Below are positions 55,734-64,000 of a stretch of DNA of 64,000 nt, in pieces; within the stretch, counting starts at the first letter, position 1; each line of letters starts with the position of its first letter. The position numbers and the translations under genes are program-made. The notes under the pieces are model-generated. The model ran no database searches and was not told where the DNA came from. It saw only the letters and a list, made by a program, of their open reading frames with translations. Origin of the DNA: Manis javanica (lineage: Eukaryota; Chordata; Mammalia; Pholidota; Manidae); assembly GCF_040802235.1 (NCBI RefSeq), contig NC_133172.1, forward strand, positions 26,307,738 to 26,371,737. Direction: 5' to 3'.

Positions 55734-55932
55734 GTGAAAACTAGGCTGTCATTTCAAGCGGCCCTGAAGAGGTACAGAGCAGAAAGCCTGCGCAGATGCC
55801 CCAGCAAACCTGCCAAGCCACCATGGCTGGCATGCTTCATGGTGAATGGTGAGGCAGACTGCTGGGAGAAGCCATGTTTGGGGTGTCTGTTCAGCCCTTG
55901 GCAAGCTCCCTTCACTGAGACCCCACCCCAAG
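55734..55932 (+). other. Possible exon (weak)
   Basis: A 199-bp segment preceded by a pyrimidine tract and AG (CCCTCTTCTTATAG) and followed by AAG|GTAAGTGG, both close to consensus. One frame is open throughout (..KTRLSFQAALKRYRAESL..) but has no ATG at the start and matches no protein I recognise. It could be a lncRNA exon, an exon of an unseen gene, or chance. Confidence 0.25.
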
Positions 55933-56284
55933 GTAAGTGGCCAAGGGCCTTGTGGCTGCCACTTCCCAACTTCTCTCCCTCTCTTCCTCCTCTCTTCTCC
56001 CCCATCCTCCTCCTACTCCTTCTTTAGACAGCAGGTACAGAGAGTTGGGTTAATCATACTCAGTCCTCGGCGTGCTCTCCCCGTTGGCTGAACAAGGCCC
56101 TTCTCTCATTTGTACATTTCTTTTTCCCTGTTTCTCCTTCTACTTCCACACCCTAGCCTCTCATACTCCCTAGGTGCTCAGCTTGTATGTGATACATATT
56201 CTGGAGAGTGTATATTTCCTTGTGGAAAAGGCAAATTTCTTTTTGCATGTGTTTTCAATTTCACAATTGAGCTTGTGCTTTGGA

Positions 56285-56440
56285 GTCTGGATGCCCAAAG
56301 TATGGTCCTTAGATCAGCAGCATCCCTGGACATTGTTAGAAACACAGAATCTCAGGCCCAGTTCCACCCCTGTTGAAACAGACTCTGCCCTTTGACAAGA
56401 CTCTGGTGATTTCCTGCACATTCAAGTCGGAGAAGATCCA
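56285..56440 (+). mobile_element. MER5A-type hAT fragment
   Basis: CAAAGTATGGTCCTTAGATC, AGCAGCATCCCTGGACATTG, TTAGAAACACAGAATCTCAG, then CTCTGGTGATTTCCTGCACA: MER5A phrases in order. Confidence 0.85.
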
Positions 56441-56924
56441 ATCTAGATTATCATTTTGTTTTTTCCTTTTCTACTCAATAAAATAAGCTGGTATCTGTGT
56501 TACTCTGTGTACATACCATTTGTTGCCTGTAATTGCTTCACTTCTATGATGTTCACCCACACTGTTTCCCTCTCCATCCTTCCGGTGGTGGATGCCTCCT
56601 CTGGTTGCCGTGATTCTATTATGTGACCCTACGTTTTTGGCCAGAGATTATTAATTGAGACAATCAGATCCTTTCTTCAAGGAATTTGCATCTGAGTCTG
56701 AGATATGGCCACTCAGTCTAGAATTGTCTCTTGCCAGAAGAATAAAAACTTGAGAGGTGTGGAAAGGGAACTAAACTGGAAGAACAGAGCAAAGTTGAAG
56801 TCACAAAGTGGAGCAGAGATGAGAGACAAATACCAGGTTCTGGTTCCTTCCTGAGGCCTGGCTTGCAGAGGATTCCTTGATGTACTCTCAGGCCCTTAAA
56901 ATGCACTCTTTCTTTTTTGAATAG

Positions 56925-57115
56925 AAAGTTTTGCCTTTTTTATTGTAATAAAATATACATAACATGAAACTTACCATTTTAACCATTTTTAAGTGTATAA
57001 ATCAGTGACATTACATTCACATTGTTATACAGCCATCACTACTATCCATCTTCAGGACATTTTCATCATCCTATAATGAAATTTTGTGCCTCTTCACCCT
57101 TTCTGAGGCTACCCC
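56925..57115 (-). mobile_element. Old L1 3' end fragment
   Basis: Antisense L1 3' UTR: TTTATTGTAATAAAATATAC, ACATGAAACTTACCATTTTA, AAGTGTATAAATCAGTGACA, GTTATACAGCCATCACT. Confidence 0.85.
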
Positions 57116-60100
57116 ATTGCATTGATTTTTATTTCTTGTAAACCATAAACCAAAAATAAAACTATTAGATTCAGGAGTCATTAGTTTGCCACCAACTCAT
57201 AATGTGATCTGAGATAAGTCTGTGGGATAGAGATCACTAATTTATAAAGAGGAAACAGGTGATTGGCTCAGAGTTTTTAACCTAAGCTCATAGATGAGAT
57301 TCAGGTAGCGTAGGAACTCTAAAATCAGATTGAGTATTTGGTTTAATACATACCTACATTGGGGGGAAGACCAATAGCTTTCATCAGCCTTTCAAAGGGC
57401 TTCAAGAGCGAAGAAAAGTTATTGACTGTTTCTTCCTTTATTGATTGAAATTAGCCCTGGTGATACACTGCCACTTAAAACACATTTCCTCCCTTCAGTG
57501 AGCTCAGTTTTCATAACAGAGGGCGGTGGGTGGTGAGGTGTGTGTCCCCTTTGGGCTCCTCAGAACCCAAGATCTGTTTTTAGTAAAGCCCCAAGGAAAT
57601 CAAAACAGAAGGGCTAAATTGTGTCTAGGGAACATTCTCCAAGGATGGCAGCAGGGTCCATCTCCATCTGGTCTTTCTCCCACATGCAGGACATCTCTGA
57701 AGCTCTCTGAATCAAATAAGGAAATCCACATACACTTCACAGCATCTTGCACATGGAACATGCTCAGTAAGTATGAGCTATTATCATTATGAGGCAATGC
57801 AAAGGTGGGGAAATGAAGCTTTTCTGTTTGACATAGTCTTTATGAACACACACATTGGTGGACCACTAGAAGAATATTTATGGCCCGCTCACATGTTTTG
57901 CAGAGAAGTGTTGACTTTCAACTTGTAAAGTTTTTTGGGAAAAAATCAGCAGGTGTGACAACCCTAGGCTGAGCTAAGCACTCATTACTTCTGGGTGTGT
58001 TTTCTCTGCTTGCCATGCCTGAGCCCTTCACAGCTTCCACTGGATTTGTTTCTTGGCTGATGTTACAAGCCTGACCTCTGTGGACTTTTCCATTTGTGAA
58101 TTTTGTCTTCAGTACAATTTGGATCTGGGATGGGATGATGTTGGAAGTAGCCTTGTGCAGGCAAAGACTAAAAGGATAGAGACTTTTAAATTAAATTGAA
58201 TATTTTAAAAGAAATGTTTCCTGTTATTTTCTTAGATATAGGAAAATTCTATCACCAGGACTTGGCCTCTTATCCCACTTCCCAGTGACAGCAGCCCTAG
58301 AAACAGGTCAGGTTCTTGTGTGTCACAAAGCCCTGGCTGCTACCTCTGTTGCCATCAGCAGTTTTGCAGGCCAGGAGCCCCCACGCATGGCACCAAGTGA
58401 CAGGAAGAAGAGCCACATCTGTGTACTGGCTGGACCAGGTCCTCAGAGGCACTGGCTTTTCCAGTGGCTGCAGGGGGAGCTGGGTAACATGAACTGCAAG
58501 TGTGGGGAGTCAGGATAGTCTGTGACCAGTAGAGGCAGAGAGAATCACCCTTTCCTACCCCCCCTGCCTGTATTGAGATGCAGCTAGCTCCATGTGGTCC
58601 CTCAGAAGAGTCCTTAAGTGACTGAAATCATTGTGTCTTGTTATGGAGCTGTGGCAGCTTGGAATTGCACCACCTAGTATTTGCTTCTCCTTTTTCCCTG
58701 CCTGAGTCTGTCCTCCTCATTCTTCTCTGGAATTGCACCTCCAATAAAGCTTCAGTGTGTGAGCCTTGCTACAGGCTCTGCTTTCTAAGGAAACTAGAAT
58801 AAAGTGTATATACTCATTTTAGGCAACTTGTAAAATCCTGAAAAACACAAAGAAGAGAATAAAATAACTCACCCATAATCCTCCCACCCTGGGATAATCA
58901 CTGTGAATATACTGGATATATATTTGAGGCTAGTTCCTCTTCTCTTCCCTCCCTCCTCTCCTCCCTCTTTTCTTTGTCTCTGTCATTTAAGCAGCTGAGG
59001 CAGGGGAATTGAGGCTGGGAAATAATGACTTGAGAATGTGTGGTTGAGAGAGGGACCTAATTACTTGTCTTACTGTAGAGAAGTTTTAAAATGAAAATGC
59101 TGAATAAAAGAACAATAGCAAAACCAGAAAGACAGTTTAGATGCATAAAATAGCTCCATGATTGCTAGAAGGGTTCTGTATTGGAGGGCCTTCCCAGGAA
59201 GGAAGGCTGTATAATGCCCACTGATTGAAGAAAGCTCGGGACTGCAAGAACAGAAGAAGGCCACAGCATGAAGGTGCTCAGGGCAGCACCTTCTCTGGCA
59301 GAAGAGAAGGTGGCTACAGAAAAACTGGCTAAGAAGACAAGCACTTGGGGGAAAATAAGAGGTAGAAAAGAGAGAAGGGGAAATAATGCAAATTCAGTTT
59401 ATTGCATTTACAAAAATCTCACATATGATTAATTGTACTTTGCATTTTCATAAGAGATTGTTTGACAATAGGGAAAATGAATTGTACATAAATATGTATA
59501 AATGTAAATACATTTATAATAAGATATAGGTCTGAGAGCATCAAGTGCTTTTATAAGGTATAAATAATAGTAATGCAGCCCAGCAGTGGGCTAAATAGTT
59601 CCTCATTAGTATTGTTTGCTAATTATTTCTGGAGGTGGCTCAGGAGGGATGGCAATAAAAGTTTGGGGAATGTATTTTTGATTGACCCCAAAATGATTTT
59701 GCTGAAAAATTCAAATGTGGTATCATCATGTGGAGTTTATACCCCTCAGGAGAACTCTATAGATTTTCACATCCCATTTACATCAGTAACAGGATAATTT
59801 ATCTTGATTACAAGGAGTACTAAAGGAAGTAATTGTCACGTGCTGCTTATTATAGAGGTTCCAAAAAAATTGAAAACTCCAAAGATACAGAGGTTTTAAA
59901 ACCAGCTATAGGGCATGCACAATAGCGTTTGTTTCGATAATCAATAGTAAATGATCCATGAATTGGAAATGCTTTCTTAGAGTGATCGTAATGCTTTTTA
60001 TTCCTTTTTTTTCCAGCTCATTAACAATCAGCTTTAAAAAAACCTATCTGAACCTGGGTGGCACTTTCCCAAGAAGGAGCTGCGTCTGTGTCTGAACCAT

Positions 60101-60495
60101 GAGTATAGGACCCTGGGGCCCCTGCAAAGACTTTTGCAGACTTAGAGCTTGCACAGTGGTGCCAGATCTCCTCCTCAGGTGTAAACATACACTTTGTACA
60201 CTGTTTTAAAGACATTTGAATTCATTGTCCATATTTAAAAATCAGGAGAATTCACATGAGAAAACAGAATTCTGGTTTCTATTTAAAAATCAGAAAAACT
60301 GGCCATAGTTCTTTTATGGCAGCATCTTCTAAGGCTGAGGTGACTCTCTCTCTCTAAATGGGACATGAGCTCTTCAGGGGCATGGTCCCCACCCTGCCTG
60401 CTCATCTCCTTTTTCCTATCTTCCCGTCCTTGGCAGATATTTGAACTTGGTACCATTACTCCATCTTCTATCATCTTTCACCCCTCACATCCTCA

Positions 60496-60845
60496 CTATT
60501 ATAGGCTGAATTGTGTCCCTTCAAAATCCACATGAAGTCTTAAACACAATACCAGAGACTGTGACTGTATTTGGAGACAGGCCCTTTGAAGGGGAGAGTA
60601 GAACAAAATGAGGCCTTAACCCAATATGACTGGTGTCTTTATGAGAAGATGGGATTAGGATGCAGACATGCACAGAGGGAAGGCCATGGGAAGACCCAGG
60701 GAGAAGTCAGCCACCAGCAAACCAAGCAGAGAGGTCTCAGAAGAAGCCAAGTGATAACTTCTTATCTCATACTTTTAGCCTTGGAGCTGTGAGAGAATAC
60801 ATTTCTGTTTTTTAAGCCATTAGCACCCCAAGCAACTAATACACC
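60496..60845 (+). mobile_element. MLT1 LTR
   Basis: Phrases in MLT1 order: GCTGAATTGTGTCCCTTC, CTGTGACTGTATTTGGAGAC, CCAATATGACTGGTGTCTTT, GAGAAGATGGGATTAGGA, AGCTGTGAGAGAATACATTT, TTTTAAGCCATTAGCACC, CAACTAATACA. An ERVL-MaLR solo LTR, old. Confidence 0.9.
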
Positions 60846-61100
60846 CAGTCATCACTGTGCTCAGCAAGACGAAGGTGCCTTCTCATGGCCTATTCTTCTA
60901 AGAAGTGGGAAGTTGTGAGTAACAAGCCATCATCTCTGTCATCCTTGTCATCCTTATCCTACCATCACTTCCTAATCTGTGGTTAGCCTTATGGTCTTTC
61001 CCAAGATCTCTGACAAACATTTTTTCAGAATATCCACTAAACAAGTCTGTAAGACTATTGGCATGTTCATGGCTGTTTCTTCTGGTGCGAAAACTGAGAG

Positions 61101-61414
61101 CCAGGTGTAACTCTTGGGGGGGATATATTTTTCCAGCCCAGAGCAAATTACCTTTGAAACTGAAATCACTCAAAGGGAGAAATAAAGTGGGAGAAACCCA
61201 TTTATTGCTTATAAGTAGTCATCCATTTCTGCTTGCCCTTGACTCTCCTGACATGGCTGCAAAAAGGGACCTCACCCAACCTCTCCTGCCAGATATGCCT
61301 ATTCATATGGAGATGGACTACTTTTCTCCACCCCTTGGAAACACCTATTGATATGGAGATGCATTAAAGTCCTGCAAGAGATTCTGGAAAAACTGCAATT
61401 TTACCCACACCAGG
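61101..61414 (-). mobile_element. Solo LTR, ERVL-like family (copy 3)
   Basis: LTR body 61106-61409, the reverse of the family at 34293 and 45996 (the minus strand begins TGTGGGTAAAATTGC and ends GAGTTACA). Perfect 5-bp duplication CCAGG at 61101-61105 and 61410-61414. Minus strand AATAAATGGG near 61200. No internal sequence. Confidence 0.85.
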
Positions 61415-62596
61415 GAATGTGCAGGGCTCCACTAATGCCTGCTTCTCACAACACAGCAGCTTATGTTGATTCTTCCACAGTGAGAGAAGAGGTTAGAACC
61501 AGCTTCAGAATTTTAGGTGGCTCTACAGGATTGCTGTATGGTGTGGAGCCCCAAGAACTGAGGAAATGGTCAGGAAATCTTGCCCTGTGATATCAAGGGG
61601 TGGTGAGACTCACTTGCAAATGAAACAAGCTATTTGCCAAGTCTGCAGCAAGATGGCTATGGTGCTTTTATCCTTGGAAACTTGTTTCTGAAATGTGGGG
61701 GAGGAGACTGAGTGGCATTGCAGATGTCAGCATCCCCTGGGAGAAATAAGTGGCCAGGTGTCCTGATCCAGCCAACACCCAGTTTGAAGGCAGGTACCTA
61801 GACTTAGATAGCGAGTCAGAGCAGCCTGCTGTGTGCCCCTCAGCCACACCTGGGGGGTCACAGACTCTGGCCTCTCTTGAAGAACTCCGTCTCTTTCAGT
61901 CTGAACAATGGAAAGAGATGCAGAGAGCCAAGGCAATGTTCCAGTCCTTTTAACTTATCATTCATGTATTCTGTGGTTGGTGGTCACCTTTCATGCCCAC
62001 CTCACATCCTCTTGGCCTCACGTGACTCCAGCCATGGCTCAGGCAGATTCTCCTGTGGGCATTCACCTGCTTCACATGGATAGTACCTCACCTCAAACAT
62101 GGACTCTTTTTCTGATGGCTTTGGAGAGACAGGGGTTCTATTGTAAGTGTGCCAGCAGAATTCTGCAGCTGCCCAGTCACCTCACTCAGTTACCCTTCAC
62201 TCCCCTACCACTCCCCAATTCTGTTTTCAGGGCCCCTTCTCCTTGGGTTGCCTTCCCAATCTCTACCTCATTTAGCAGGGCTCTGTGCCTCCCACTCCTC
62301 TCCTTGGCCACAGACTCATTTGTATGGTCATTTCATTACAAATCATTATATTGTCACATCATTTATATGATCTACTAAGGATTGGCCCATCCTTCTCAGC
62401 CCACCTTTTGGTAGCCAACAGTGAGGAAGCATTTCAAATCCTTTGTCCCTCCAGTCTTGGAGAGTGCAAGAAAGCAGTTTAGAGATTTGCTTTCTTATGT
62501 CATATGAATTATGCCACCGTTTTCCTTTATTCTTGAAGCCTATAAATTTTTAAACAAATGTTTGAAGTTATGTTAAAACTCACTCAATTTCTACAA
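61415..62596. other. Unique DNA, no gene seen
   Basis: Frames (for example 61908-62378) have no domain, and their composition matches noncoding sequence. I see no named repeat. Confidence 0.45.
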
Positions 62597-63375
62597 GGGA
62601 GAGGCGGAGCCAACATGACAGCGTGAGTAGGACAGTGGGAATCTCCTCCCAAAAACATATATATTTTTGAAAATACAACAAATACAACTAATCCTAAAAG
62701 AGAGACCAGAAGACACAGGACAACAGCCTGACTACATCGACACGTGTGAGAGCCCAGCGCCTGGTGAAAGGGGTAAGATACAAGCCCTGGCTGGCGGGAC
62801 CCCAGCACACCTCCCCCCAGCTCCCGGAGGGAGGGAGAGGGAGCCCAGGACTGCTAAACACCCAGCCCCAGCCACCCGCACCAGAGCGCAGACACAGTAC
62901 ATGCATGGAGGGCTGGAAACTAGGAAAATAGGGCAGCAAGACCTCCGAGCGGGTGCTGAAGCTGATGTCCCTGTGACAAAGAAAAGCCTGTGCTCTTTGA
63001 AAGTCTTAAAGAGACAGGGATTTAACAGCTAGACGGAAACAACACAGGTCACAGCCCAGTGGCTGGAAATTACAGGAAAAACCGGGCACACTAACCCCCC
63101 CCCCCCCCCCCGGGCAACAGCTCTGAGACCCCTCATGGAGGTAAACAGCCAAACAGACGCCCCCCAGGCACTGCTAAAGCAGAGAAACAGCCTAAGGCAG
63201 CCACACCCACAGAAAGGAAAATTCCTCCATATTGGCCGGTCAAGACACAAAGACCCAGCCTACACGCAATTACCCAACACAAGCCACTAAGGGTCGCAGT
63301 TGTCCCAGTAAAGAAAGGCCAGTAGCAAGTGAAAAGTTTGGCCCTCCCAGCTAACAGTCAATAGCACCTGTCAAC
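62597..63375 (+). promoter_or_regulatory. L1-F 5' UTR
   Basis: GC-rich leader with GTGAGTAGGACAGTGGGAATC near the start (the shared L1 start phrase), no tandem monomers, and a 17-C homopolymer. It is unlike the L1-A/B leader beyond the first 50 or so bases. Confidence 0.7.
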
Positions 63376-64000
63376 ATGAAAAGGCAAAAAAATATGATCC
63401 AGACAAGACTAACCCAGACAGCTTTGGCATCTGCTACATCTTCCCCTGAGAAGGAACCTGGGGAGATAGATTTAGCCAGTCTTCCTGAAAAAGAATTCAA
63501 AACAAAAGTCATAACCATGCTGATGGACTTGCAGAGAAATATGCAAGAACTAAGGAAGGAGAATACAGAAATAAAACAAGCTCTGGAAGGACTTCAAAAC
63601 AGAATGGACGAGATGCAAGAGACCATTAATGGTCTAGAAAACAGAGAACAGGAATTCAGAGACGCTGATGCAGAGAGAGATAAAAGGATCTCCAGGAATG
63701 AAAGAATTCTAAGAGAGCTGAGTGACCAAACTAAAAGGAACAATATATGCATTATAGGAATACCAGAAGAAGAAGAGAGAGAAAAAGGGATAGAAAGTGT
63801 CATTGAAGAAATAATTGCTGAAAACTTCCCCAAACTAGGGGAAGAAATGGCTTCTCAGACCACAGTGGTACACAGAACTCCCATGACAAGGGATCCAAGG
63901 AGGGCAACAACAAGACACATAATAATTAAAATGGCAAAGATCAAAGACAAGAACAAAGTATTGAAGGCAGCCAGAGAGAAAAAAAGATTACCTACAAAGG
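63376..64000 (+). pseudogene. L1 ORF1: L1-F ORF1, partial at window edge, frameshift near end
   Basis: ATG at 63376 (MKRQKNMIQTRL). The frame is open for about 201 codons: N-terminal region, coiled coil (DLQRNMQELRKENTEIKQ..), then the RRM-like region with NNICIIGIPEEEEREK. In the A-run at 63979-63985 there are 7 A where the alignment with other copies asks for 8, so the frame shifts just before the window ends. The rest is outside the window. It was probably a full-length element with at least one lesion; a sequencing or assembly slip in the A-run is possible. Confidence 0.8.

Larger units (their letters stand above)
53257..61100. other. Unique DNA with old repeats, one weak exon candidate
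   Basis: Contains L2 pieces (53640-53800 sense; about 53780-54050 antisense), a possible exon (55734-55932), MER5A (56285-56440), an old L1 3' end (56925-57115) and an MLT1 LTR (60496-60845). Other stretches, including 57120-60490, show nothing I can name. Confidence 0.5.
62597..64000 (+). mobile_element. LINE-1 copy F, 5' end, runs off the window
   Basis: Plus-strand L1 beginning GGAGAGGCGGAGCCAACATG.., with a 5' UTR of about 780 bp (no monomers, one run of 17 C at 63095-63111) and ORF1 from 63376. A subfamily distinct from A/B (no 11-mer repeat) and from D. The 5' start has ACATGACAGC where other copies have AGATGGC(A/G)GC, so the YY1-like core is lost. Confidence 0.92.

Noticed and set aside
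1..64000. tRNA, rRNA, CRISPR arrays, bacterial operons
   Set aside because: None seen. The sequence is mammalian; the tandem repeats are L1 promoter monomers without CRISPR-type spacers.

Overview
This is mammalian nuclear DNA with no recognisable host protein-coding gene. The ancient repeats shared by placental mammals are present (MIR, L2, MER5-type hAT, MLT1, old L1M fragments). I see no Alu, B1/B2, BovB/ART2, CAN-SINE or ERE SINE. Young, high-identity LINE-1 (L1) copies dominate. That fits a placental mammal with very active L1 and little SINE activity. The repeat text looks to me like pangolin, but this is an impression only, and nothing in the window proves a species.

Layout. 1-734: undefined flank. 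743-12617: two L1s head to tail on the minus strand. L1-A is nearly full length. L1-B has only the 5' UTR, ORF1 and the first codons of ORF2, fused to the 5' end of L1-A. 12618-18225: old repeats and unique DNA. 18226-31612: a second L1 cluster on the minus strand: older L1-C, full-length L1-D, and 5' fragment L1-E. 31618-45995: unique DNA with old L1, L2, MIR and MER5 pieces and one solo ERVL-like LTR. 45996-46900: a second LTR of that family followed by an open gag-like reading frame. 47738-53251: a very young, internally deleted gammaretrovirus-like provirus on the minus strand. 53257-62596: unique DNA with old repeats, an MLT1 and a third ERVL-like LTR. 62597-64000: the 5' end of another L1 (L1-F) on the plus strand, cut by the window edge.

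Main observations. (1) L1-A and L1-D both carry, beyond their own A-rich 3' end, the same module of about 1.8-1.9 kb. It encodes remnants of a retroviral envelope transmembrane subunit and ends in its own AATAAA and poly(A). This looks like a captured env/LTR transcript that became part of an L1 lineage. (2) The provirus has identical 491-bp LTRs, a perfect 5-bp target duplication, a tRNA-Pro primer site and a clean polypurine tract. Between them it keeps only a broken gag start and an env tail around about 3.5 kb of AT-rich DNA with no pol, so it could only have moved with helper proteins. (3) The 5' UTRs of L1-A and L1-B are arrays of about 210-bp CpG-rich monomers (3 versus 5 full units), with a higher-order A-B-A-B pattern in L1-B. 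(4) A 423-bp stretch of the reverse-transcriptase domain is 99.5% identical between L1-A and the otherwise diverged L1-C, which suggests gene conversion.

These parts form no pathway. The common theme is retroelements mixing modules: a new 5' promoter array, an extra 3' env module, lengthened ORF1 coiled coils, and a stripped-down provirus. All identity figures come from reading by eye, not from an alignment program.
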